Positions 8,321 to 16,218 of a stretch of DNA of 64,000 bases are shown here, piece by piece. Position numbers and translations under genes: made by a program. Origin of the DNA: JARFQW01 sp963842955. Lineage in GTDB: Bacteria; Pseudomonadota; Gammaproteobacteria; Steroidobacterales; XN24. The stretch lies in contig CAWJIJ010000006.1 in assembly GCA_963842955.1 (NCBI GenBank), positions 1 to 64,000 of the forward strand, given 5' to 3'. Within the stretch, counting starts at the first letter, position 1. Every line of letters starts with the position of its first letter. Under the pieces are notes generated by a model. It saw only the letters and a list, made by a program, of their open reading frames with translations. It was not told the origin of the DNA and searched no databases.

Positions 8321-9317
8321 CTAGTCACCGGTGCTGTCGCCGACGAGCACCACCTTGCCGTCGCGTCCGCCGGCGGCGGCAACGGCCACCGCCTCCTTGA
8401 TGTCCTTCAACTTGTAGGTCGCTGTGGACGGGGGCGGAGAGCTTGCCGGTGGCCACCAGGCCGGTGATCTTGCCGTACAGGGCCTGCTGTTGTTCGGGTG
8501 TGGCTGAGTTGAACCACTTGGCCAGCCAGAAGCCCCGCAGCGTGATGTCCCTGAAGATGATCGCGATCGGGGAGACGTGGCAGGGCTCGCCGCTCAGCGC
8601 GCCATAGTTCACGAGAGTCGCACCCTCGCAGAGCGTGGCGGCCAGCCGGTCGGTGGCGGCTCCGCCGACGGCGTCGATGCCCAGCCGGATGTCCGCGCCG
8701 CCGGTGGCTTCGCTGACCTTGTCCGCGAGGTCGTCGCCGTCCACCACCACCACGTCCGCGCCGGCCGCGGTCAGCGGCTCGACCAGGGACTCGCGGCGCA
8801 CCACGTTGACGGTCTTGATGCCCCGCATGTTCGCGAAGGTGATCAGGTAGGAGCCCACGCCGGAGTTGGCGGCATTCTGGATGACCCAGTCACCCGGCTG
8901 GAGATCGACGAACTCGCTGAGCAACAGTGACGCCGTGGGCGGGTTGATCGTGACCATTGCAAGCTGGATCGGGTCGGCCTCGTTGGGCAGGGGGATGAGG
9001 TCGCTGGCCTTGGCCACGATGTGGGTGGCCCACGTGCCGCAGCCCACGGGCAGCAGCACGGTCTGCCCGATGTCCGGGGCGGTCACGTTCGGGCCGTGCT
9101 CTGCCACCCGGCCCACGCCCTCGTTGCCGCCGACGGCGGGCAGCGGCGGCAGGATTCCGTAGAGCCCGGTCAGCGTCATGACGTCGGAGGGGTTAATGGG
9201 GGCCGCCAGCATCTCCAGGAGCACCTCGCCTTCTGCGAGTTCGGGTTTGTCGAAGGGCACGGCCTCGATAACGTCCTGGGGGACCGGGCCCCGTGTTTCG
9301 TATTGGGCCTTTAGCAT
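8321..9317 (-). CDS. zinc-free MDR oxidoreductase, enoyl-thioester-reductase-like (frameshift near C-terminus)
   Basis: This is a medium-chain dehydrogenase/reductase of the MECR/ETR-like type. It shows APINPSDVMTL near the substrate site, QNAANSGVGSYLI as the NADPH-binding loop and no zinc-ligand set. Such enzymes reduce 2-enoyl thioesters or quinones with NADPH. The open frame runs past the natural end because of one extra base near 8424. Correcting it gives ATYKLKDIKEAVAVAAAGG and ends at the TAG (8323-8321). The start is taken at the ATG of MLKAQYETRG, with AGGAG upstream, rather than the longer open frame to 9377. It is the first gene of the probable three-gene operon with the GFA and aldoxime dehydratase genes, behind an inverted repeat at 9369-9389. 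Confidence 0.75.
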
Positions 9318-9368
9318 GGGGTGGCTCCTGGCTGAAAAACGATGGCTGGGGAATTCATGGCGCGCATG

Positions 9369-9389
9369 TGACGACAACTATAGTCGTCA
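9369..9389. promoter_or_regulatory. inverted-repeat operator upstream of the oxidoreductase-GFA-oxd operon
   Basis: TGACGAC and GTCGTCA form a perfect 7-bp dyad around AACTATA. Reading leftward it gives TTGACGACTATAGT, overlapping a -35-like TTGACG. It lies 52 bases upstream of the first start codon. The shape suits a dimeric HTH repressor, for example of the TetR, MarR or HxlR type, but no such regulator gene lies beside it. Confidence 0.5.
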
Positions 9390-9534
9390 ACCTGAGCGGT
9401 GGCAGGCGACCGGCTTTGCTGTGGGTCATGGGACCATCACCCCGGGTCTGGACACCGGCCCCTGGGCAGGGCGGCCTGGCGGAGCATGAGCGCTGGCCGC
9501 GGGCTTCCACTGTGTCTTCGGCAGCTTGCGCTGA

Positions 9535-12500
9535 CTACTCGACCGCAGCCTCCGCTTCCCCTTCCCCTTCCCCTTCATCCAGGTCGATATGGGGGAGCAG
9601 ATAGAGTTCGGAGTCGATGATTTTGTCGCCGCTCATCAAACGAACCGTCCCTTCCCCTGGCCCGGTCTGTTCCAGGTCGACGGTTAGCGCCAGCGACCCG
9701 TCGCGGTCCGATTTTGCCGTCTGGCGTTTGGGATAGTCGCTATCGTCCAACACGACTTCATAGCCGCGACCCGGTTCGAGGTTGTTGCCCTTTACGAACA
9801 GCACGAACTTCGCCTCGCGACCCTTGACCTCGACAGCGGAGACCTCGACTGAAATATGCGGGACACCGGCCATGGGCGCCCTTGAACCCAGTTCCATCGC
9901 CAGGCTCGGGACATCCCGGCGTTCCCCGGTCCAGGGAATCGGCTCGTCGGCGACGATAACGCCCTGGAGGGTGCCGTTTTTCTGCACCACGCCGATCACA
10001 GCCTGTCCGGCTACGGCTTTCCCCAGCTCCGGATAGCCACCCGCGAGTTCGAGCGGTCCGGCGAATTCTGTCATGGCGGGGCTGTCGTACCGCTGGGCTT
10101 CAGCCAGGGCCTTTTCGCTTCCGAACCGAATGGCAGTCGCACCCGGCGTTACCGCAACGGCCTTGATACGCCGATCCGCCAGTTCCAGCTTCGAGACGCC
10201 TCCGTCGAATACCCAGAAGCCTTCGTCAAACGCGTCTTGACCCATCTCGGCGAGGTTCCGGAGCTCATCGCCCGAACTGCTGATGAATCGGCAGGGATTC
10301 TCACGGATGCAAGTGGAGAAGATCGGACGAATCCATCGTTCCATTTCGTAGGCGGGGAAGACGAGGGTGCGATCGACGTGGATGCTCCACAAACCCCGGC
10401 CATAGGAGGAGGCAAGCGCCCGGCTTTTTGATGCCCAATAGATCGACGTCACGTTGGTCATGGCTTCGGAACCGGTCACGAAGTTCCAGTTCCGCCCTCT
10501 GTCCCCCGACACAAACATGCCGCCGTGACGAGTGCCGAGCAGGACGAGTTTCGGATCGTCCGGATGAAAGGTGATGGCGGAAACAAGCGGGTAGTGTTCG
10601 TCCCGGTTGTGATACGCGTCCGAGAAGAAGTAGGCCCCGTCACGGGTGACGGTGCGGGTCAGATTGACCATGGGGGACCAGTTGTCGCCGAGGTCGAAGG
10701 TCTGGGCCATGGTCTGGTTGACCACGTCGGCAGCGATCAGGTGGTTGGCGTCCCAGGAGTCCATGCCGAACATCACCGCCCATTTGAACTGAAAGGGCAC
10801 CCGGCCCAGGCCGCCGAACCCGTTCATGGCCGGAAAGCGTGTGGTGATGGCGCTGCCGCGCAAGGCATTCGGCACCACGCCCAGGCTGAAGACCTTGGAG
10901 CTGACATCGCCGTCGTAATAGGGCAGGTTCACCTTCGGCGCCAGAACGCTGAACACGATGTTCGGCCGGTTCAGCCCGCCGACACTGATCTGGACGGAGT
11001 CGCGAACCGGGCCCGTGATGGCATCGGTCAGCTTGGTCCATGAGGCGCCGGCATTGTTCGTTCTGAAGAAGTGGATCGTGTCATCGGAGCGCTCGTCATT
11101 GCCCTGGTCATCCCGCCCGTAGGAGACGCGCACGTCCCCCTCGAGGATCAGGGGATAGCCGGTGTCAAACTTGTCGTCATCAAAGGGATCCGGCCACGCC
11201 TTGGGGTTGGCCAGTCCGGTGTCCGAGACGCCGGTCTTGCAGGCGCCACAGCCCATATAGGTGATCTGTCCGTCGGCGGCGCTGGCCACTTCGCGGGCGG
11301 CATTGATGCCCATGCCCTCGCCGCTGACGGCGCCAGGCCAGGTTGCGCCACCGTCGATGGAGGCCCGTATCCTGTTGTCCTGGGTGCCGATGTAGATGTC
11401 ATGACGAGTCACATCCACTCGCTGGCCGGTGACTTCATACAGCTGCAGGGCGTTGATACGACCGGGGCCGGAGCCGACTGAAACGGGGGTATTGCTGCTG
11501 TTGTAAATATCCAGCCCGCCGTCGTTGGCGATCATGGCCACCCGGGAGGGGAAGTCTGGCGGCTGGTCATCCTCGAGTGCGCCGTTGTCGTCCACCAGCG
11601 GCTCCTCGAACCCGCTGATTGTCGGAAGATCCGTCCCGCCGCTGGCGGACTTGTCGCCCTGCCGGAGTTTGGGAAGGATGTGCCGGAAATCGGCGTGGTT
11701 CTGATCGAGCTTGATCCAGCCTGCGGTGGTGGTGGGAAAGAGGATTCCGGACGGCGTTACGGTGGCCTTCGCAGCGTACGGGGAGCAGCGGTTGCCGTAG
11801 AACACATAGAGATGGCGCTGCCGGCGGCCGGCCGCTCCGGGCTCACCGAAGAACGCCTCTGCCTGGCCGATGCCGCCGCAGGCGCCGGAACTCGTCGGCA
11901 CCATGCCCACCGGACTGAGCTGCAATCCGGAATTGCTGACGTTGGCGGCATACAGATTGGTGCTCGCGTCGACGACGAGGGCGCGGCCCGGCACCGGCGT
12001 ATCCCCGATGGCGTGCAGGTCACTCACGCGAAATCCCGGAGTCGTGTCCTCCGTCCAGGTCATGCCGCCGTCCCGGGACCAGAACACGCCCTGACTGGCG
12101 CCCGCCAGGACAATGCCCGCGCCGAGGGCTTCGACGGAAACGAGGGGTTCCCCGTTGGTCAGGCTCGGCACCTCGACGTGCTTCCAGGACTGTCCGTAGT
12201 TGCGACTGATCGCCACACCGCAGTCCGTGCCCACGAATACGGTGCCGGTGCCCGGCTCGGTGCTGATGCCGTGGGCGGAATACTTCGGTGGGCAGGCGTT
12301 CGGAGAGGAAAAGCTCGTATTGACCCGGGGCACGGCACTGGGCGGCCGAAACCAGGTGGCGCCATAGTCCCGGCTGATCCAGATCCCGCCGCCGCTGGCG
12401 TTGATGCGGAATCGATTGAGCAGGTTCGATGCCGCGGCGACCTCGGGCAACGGGTCTGCGATGACAGCCGGCGGCGGATCATTGCCCGGCAAGGGCGCCT

Positions 12501-12906
12501 CGGGAGCAAGGCGGAAGACCGTGTCCAGAAGGGGATCGAGCTGCCGCGGCAGATACTGGAAACGCCTGAAGTCCCGCTGTGCGGTGGCAATCGCGATGTT
12601 GGGGCGGTCCGGATGAAAGATCACGTCCCGTGCATAGGGCGCGGGCATGGTGGCGACGGACACCCAGGTCGAGCCGCCATTGATCGAGCGAAACAGGCCG
12701 CCGGTCGGCGTGGAGACCAGCACGATGTGGGGGTTGGCCGGGTGACGGGCGATGGCGTTGATGCGGCCCGAGAACGGGATCCGTGGCTGGAACTCCACGG
12801 CGGTTGCGCGGGTTTCGAACAGCAGACTGGCGGGGACGTCGAACGCGAGGGCGGGGGAGGTGCCCAGAACGAGGGCAATGCAAAGTGATCTGATCGGTCG
12901 GGACAT
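9535..12906 (-). CDS. large exported Asp-box (BNR/sortilin-like) beta-propeller protein
   Basis: The ATG at 12906 has a GGAGAGG site and starts a clear signal peptide (SLCIALVLGTSPALAF), giving about 1,123 residues. Repeated Asp-box motifs of the S/T-x-D/N-G-G-x-T-W type occur throughout: SINGGSTWVS, SRDYGATWFR, SRNYGQSWKH, SRDGGMTWTE, SIDGGATWPG, SGDRGRNWNF. These mark beta-propeller blades as in sialidases, VPS10/sortilin and photosystem assembly factors. The last 250 residues form a separate region rich in beta strands, and the tail is acidic with GEGEGE repeats. No catalytic sialidase residues were identified, so binding rather than cleavage is likely. It is probably periplasmic, surface-bound or secreted, and stands alone. 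Confidence 0.7.
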   Translation of the reverse strand: MSRPIRSLCIALVLGTSPALAFDVPASLLFETRATAVEFQPRIPFSGRINAIARHPANPHIVLVSTPTGGLFRSINGGSTWVSVATMPAPYARDVIFHPDRPNIAIATAQRDFRRFQYLPRQLDPLLDTVFRLAPEAPLPGNDPPPAVIADPLPEVAAASNLLNRFRINASGGGIWISRDYGATWFRPPSAVPRVNTSFSSPNACPPKYSAHGISTEPGTGTVFVGTDCGVAISRNYGQSWKHVEVPSLTNGEPLVSVEALGAGIVLAGASQGVFWSRDGGMTWTEDTTPGFRVSDLHAIGDTPVPGRALVVDASTNLYAANVSNSGLQLSPVGMVPTSSGACGGIGQAEAFFGEPGAAGRRQRHLYVFYGNRCSPYAAKATVTPSGILFPTTTAGWIKLDQNHADFRHILPKLRQGDKSASGGTDLPTISGFEEPLVDDNGALEDDQPPDFPSRVAMIANDGGLDIYNSSNTPVSVGSGPGRINALQLYEVTGQRVDVTRHDIYIGTQDNRIRASIDGGATWPGAVSGEGMGINAAREVASAADGQITYMGCGACKTGVSDTGLANPKAWPDPFDDDKFDTGYPLILEGDVRVSYGRDDQGNDERSDDTIHFFRTNNAGASWTKLTDAITGPVRDSVQISVGGLNRPNIVFSVLAPKVNLPYYDGDVSSKVFSLGVVPNALRGSAITTRFPAMNGFGGLGRVPFQFKWAVMFGMDSWDANHLIAADVVNQTMAQTFDLGDNWSPMVNLTRTVTRDGAYFFSDAYHNRDEHYPLVSAITFHPDDPKLVLLGTRHGGMFVSGDRGRNWNFVTGSEAMTNVTSIYWASKSRALASSYGRGLWSIHVDRTLVFPAYEMERWIRPIFSTCIRENPCRFISSSGDELRNLAEMGQDAFDEGFWVFDGGVSKLELADRRIKAVAVTPGATAIRFGSEKALAEAQRYDSPAMTEFAGPLELAGGYPELGKAVAGQAVIGVVQKNGTLQGVIVADEPIPWTGERRDVPSLAMELGSRAPMAGVPHISVEVSAVEVKGREAKFVLFVKGNNLEPGRGYEVVLDDSDYPKRQTAKSDRDGSLALTVDLEQTGPGEGTVRLMSGDKIIDSELYLLPHIDLDEGEGEGEAEAAVE

Positions 12907-13673
12907 GGCGGCCTCTCCAGATGACACTGCACTTCAGTATAGGTGTTGGGGCACGGGGCGCCCGGGCACTTCCTATTGATGGGGTTGCAGGGCCCGCTTG
13001 GCGTTCCAGGCTAGCAACCGGGCCTTTGGCTGACGGAGTAGGGACCGGTCTGACCGGCCCTGACCACGACAGGGTGCCGGGTCACTTCAGATCTCGGCGC
13101 ATGAACCTGTGACCTGGCAAGCACCTGGCGAGACTTGATGACAGGGCGAAGAGGCTCGCTGGCTTGACTTGGCGCGCGGTGACAAAACCGATAGCCGGGC
13201 TGTTTGAATCGATCCGTCCGCGGATCATTGGCGCCAGAGTTGTCAGTGCCAGGGGCCGTCTTTTCTTTCGGTGATACTGACCGTAATCAGAGTCGCCCCG
13301 AACGACAGCCTGCGACAAGCATTGCGGCTGGGACACGCAACCGGCGAGACGTTTTGATCCGGGTCAAACCATTCTGGTCGAAGGCCGCCTGCGGACGGCC
13401 CGATCGCATGGCAGCCCGGGAAGGGCTGTACTAGGCTATTTATGTGGGCAGACGGCCATGCCGTCGCACGGGCCGGCAAAGACAGCTCGAAGAACGACGG
13501 CAGACCCTTTCGAATCCCGAAAGTCTGCCACCAGGCCGTGGGTTCCTGCGTTGGTGCGCGGCTTGTCAGGGCCCTGAGACGAGAGAGACTGCCCCTTGGA
13601 CTCCCGTTGAGACATCCCGATCCCGGCTCGACATTCGCCGAGCCTGCCAGCGCGCGCAACGGAGGAATACATC
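12907..13673. other. intergenic region with FNR-like site
   Basis: No gene is supported in these 767 bases. Several short open frames exist on both strands, but they lack start signals and recognisable motifs. The one notable element is the FNR-like box at 13354-13367; about 70 bases after it a TA-rich patch (CTAGGCTATTTATG) could be a -10 region. Confidence 0.5.
13354..13367. promoter_or_regulatory. FNR/Anr-type box upstream of fumarate reductase
   Basis: TTGATCCGGGTCAA matches the FNR consensus TTGAT-N4-ATCAA with one mismatch (GTCAA). It lies about 310 bases before the flavoprotein start codon, in the only long gap before an operon for anaerobic respiration. That context makes an oxygen-responsive regulator likely; the transcription start was not located. 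Confidence 0.5.
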
Positions 13674-15206
13674 ATGGCAAACCAGCCCGTTGATCGATCC
13701 CGTCGCCGGTTCATGGTCGGCGCCGGAGCAGCTGCCATCGCTGGCGCTGCCGGTCCTGTCATTCTCGGGTCGGCCCGTGCCGACACCGTCGACTGGAACG
13801 ATCGCTACGACCTGGTGATCATCGGCTCCGGATTCGCCGGTCTGTCGGCCGGTATCGAAGCCAAGCGGCGCGGAGCGGAGCGGGTCGTGATCTTCGACAT
13901 GCTGCCCTATTTCGGCGGCAACTCGTCCATCAACGGCGGCCTGTTTGCGGCGCCCGGGACGCCGCTGCAAAAGACAGAGGGCGTGAGCGACTCCGTCGAT
14001 CTCATGGTGAAGGACCAGCTGGCGTCCGGCCGGGGCGTGGCCCACGAGCCTCTCCTGAGGCACATCGCCGCCAACGCGGCGGATGCGTTGCAGCTGGCGA
14101 CCGACGCCGGCGCGGAGTTCTTCCCGTACCTGCAACAGCTCGGTGGCCACAGTGTGCCGCGCACGTACCAGACAACGGTGAGCTGCGGGGCCGGCATCAC
14201 CCAGCCGCTCCTGAAGGAGTGCCGCAAGCTCGGCGTCGAGACATACAACCGCAGCAAGTTTGTCCGCTTTGTGCAGGACGACAGTGGCCGGGTCGTCGGT
14301 GTGACGATCCAGCCCCGCTATTACCACGATCGAAAGACCGCCGAAGCGGAGCCCGTCAACATCGCCGCAAACCGCGGCGTGCTGATTGCGACCGGCGGCT
14401 TTTCGGAGAACGTGCAACTGCGCATGGCTCAGGACCCCACGTTGACCGCCGACCTGACCACCACCAACACGCCGGGGGCCACCGGCGAGGCCATGCTGGC
14501 GATGTTCCGGCTCGGTGCGGTGCCCGTCCATTTGGCCTACATCCAGTCGGGCCCGTGGGCTTCGCCCGACGAGGGGGGATTCGGGTATGTCTCCAACTAC
14601 TCGATCTACAACTTCCCGCATTCGGTCGCCATCAACCGGGCAACCGGACGCCGGTTCATGAACGAGATCGCGGATCGCAAGACCCGCGCGGACGCCGAGC
14701 TGTCAAATCGTGACGCTGACGGCAACCCGCTGCCGCCCATCCTGATCACCGGCTATGAACAGGCGATGAAGCATCCCAGCGCCAAGAAGGTGCTGAAGTA
14801 TGGCGTTGGCTGGAAGTTCGACGACCTGGAATCGCTCGCCGGCGAATTCGATGTGCCGCTGGAGCCATTGCGGGCGCAGATCGACGAATACAACGGCTAT
14901 GTCCGCGACGGCGAGGACAAGCAGTTCGGAAAGGCCATGGAGTCCGCCAAGGGCAAGCCTGTCGAGGCGCCGTATCTGGTGGTGCGGCTGTGGCCGAAGG
15001 TCCATTACTGCCAGGGCGGCGTCGAGATCAACGTGCGCGCGGAGGTTATCGATGCGCAGACGCGCCAGCCTCTGCCGGGTCTGTACGCGGCCGGCGAGGT
15101 GACCGGCGGCATCCACGGAGTCAGTCGTCTCGGTAGTTGTTCAATTCCGGAATGCATGGTGATGGGCATCACCGCGGGCCGGTCGGTGATGGGAGGTGCG
15201 GCATGA
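13674..15206 (+). CDS. fumarate reductase flavoprotein subunit (flavocytochrome c family, Tat-exported)
   Basis: This 510-residue protein has a twin-arginine signal (DRSRRRFMVGAGAAA... ending SARA), then the FAD-binding GSGFAGLSAGIEAKRRG and the family's C-terminal HGVSRLGSCSIPECMV and GITAGRS. This is the Fcc3/urocanate-reductase-like periplasmic flavoprotein family, which reduces fumarate or a related enoate. A GGAGG site lies seven bases before the ATG. The usual heme domain is not fused; instead it is encoded by the next gene, overlapping by ATGA. The substrate is an inference: the catalytic arginine region is present, but relatives use several 2-enoates. Confidence 0.85.
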   Translation: MANQPVDRSRRRFMVGAGAAAIAGAAGPVILGSARADTVDWNDRYDLVIIGSGFAGLSAGIEAKRRGAERVVIFDMLPYFGGNSSINGGLFAAPGTPLQKTEGVSDSVDLMVKDQLASGRGVAHEPLLRHIAANAADALQLATDAGAEFFPYLQQLGGHSVPRTYQTTVSCGAGITQPLLKECRKLGVETYNRSKFVRFVQDDSGRVVGVTIQPRYYHDRKTAEAEPVNIAANRGVLIATGGFSENVQLRMAQDPTLTADLTTTNTPGATGEAMLAMFRLGAVPVHLAYIQSGPWASPDEGGFGYVSNYSIYNFPHSVAINRATGRRFMNEIADRKTRADAELSNRDADGNPLPPILITGYEQAMKHPSAKKVLKYGVGWKFDDLESLAGEFDVPLEPLRAQIDEYNGYVRDGEDKQFGKAMESAKGKPVEAPYLVVRLWPKVHYCQGGVEINVRAEVIDAQTRQPLPGLYAAGEVTGGIHGVSRLGSCSIPECMVMGITAGRSVMGGAA

Positions 15207-15616
15207 AACGCATTCGAGAAATCAAGCCATCGGCGCTGACGATGCTGTGGATGGTCGTGGTGTTCATCGGCGCAGGCTGGGGCGGCTACGCCCTCGCTGA
15301 CCTCCAGGATTTCAACGGCTTCAAGGGGCGCAGCTATCACGCCAAGTACTACGAGAAGGGCCGCTGCGAGACCTGTCACGCCGTCAAGGAGCCGACTGGC
15401 TATCCGGCGGACGATGCGTGCCTGAAGTGCCATGATCTGGACGAGATCGTGGCGGCAACGGCACGGGCCGACGAGGAAGAGACCTGGCAGAATCCGCACA
15501 ACAATCTGCACTACGGCACCGAGGTGCCCTGCGTGGAATGCCATGGAGAGCATTCCAACAAGGAGCCGATGTGCGCGAACTGCCACAAGTTCGAGTATCC
15601 GAATCACGTCTACTGA
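15203..15616 (+). CDS. small tetraheme cytochrome c, electron donor to the flavoprotein
   Basis: The ATG at 15203 overlaps the stop of the flavoprotein gene (ATGA). The 137-residue product has an N-terminal hydrophobic segment (signal or anchor), then four CxxCH heme sites: CETCH, CLKCH, CVECH and CANCH. This matches the cytochrome c3-like tetraheme domain that is fused to the flavoprotein in Shewanella flavocytochrome c. Here it is a separate subunit, likely passing electrons from the quinol pool to the flavoprotein in the periplasm. Confidence 0.88.
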   Translation: MKRIREIKPSALTMLWMVVVFIGAGWGGYALADLQDFNGFKGRSYHAKYYEKGRCETCHAVKEPTGYPADDACLKCHDLDEIVAATARADEEETWQNPHNNLHYGTEVPCVECHGEHSNKEPMCANCHKFEYPNHVY

Positions 15617-16218
15617 GCGAGTGTCGCCGGGGCGGGCATCTCCGCGCGTCCCGGGAGACCGGCGCAGCCGCGGGTGCCGGCACCGCGACCTACGTGTTCG
15701 AGGGCCCTTGGTATCAGGCGGACGTGATCGGCTTCCAGGGCGATCTGCGGCGTCAGCGGCGGCTGCTGCGTCCGAAGGGCGTATAGCGGGGTTAACGGGG
15801 TGGCAAAACGACTTTCCAGAGCGGGGAAGCCATAGCGGTCGCGACGACTGGTTTCGAGCAGCTCGCCGAGCCCCGGCCGCATTTCGGGACCGCCAAATGC
15901 GGGGTCAGACCCTTTTTCCTCTTCTGGTTCGCGAAGCGGCAGTGTGAACTGCCGCCTGTTGGAGGCCGGCGCGAACGTCCCGGGTTTCTTGGTGCCGACG
16001 GGGATTCATCGACTGATGGGAGCCTGGCATGGTCGCGTGGGAGTGATTCGAAGCCTAGACTTCATCTGCAAGCTGTTAAGTGAGGCGGTACGAGAGTCAG
16101 TAGAGCAACAGGGTCGGGTTCAGTACGCTGAATCACCGGCGGCCCCGTAGAGGGGACTGCATAGTGGCACCTTTTGAATCGTCCCAGACCGATCTTTGAG
16201 GCGCAATCGTAGGTCTCG
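15617..16218. other. intergenic region with GGGGTCAGACCC hairpin
   Basis: Nothing in these 602 bases looks like a complete gene. At 15902-15917 GGGTC-A-GACCC is followed by TTTTT. Its single-base loop cannot form a normal terminator hairpin, and the same string is common gammaproteobacterial intergenic debris, so I treat it as repeat-like. A rightward frame ending at 15786 (ATYVFEGPWYQADVIG) has a protein-like look but no start. Confidence 0.35.

Noticed and set aside
7124..8467. 447-codon rightward frame over the GFA and aldoxime dehydratase genes
   Set aside because: Shadow of two recognisable genes, with no own start signal.
9555..9585. CTTCCC hexamer repeat
   Set aside because: It lies inside the coding end of the Asp-box protein and encodes its acidic GEGEGE tail, so it is not a separate element; strain variation is the only point of interest.
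15902..15917. GGGTC-A-GACCC followed by T-run as a terminator of the cytochrome operon
   Set aside because: A one-base loop cannot fold as drawn, and it lies about 290 bases past the operon; treated as repeat debris.
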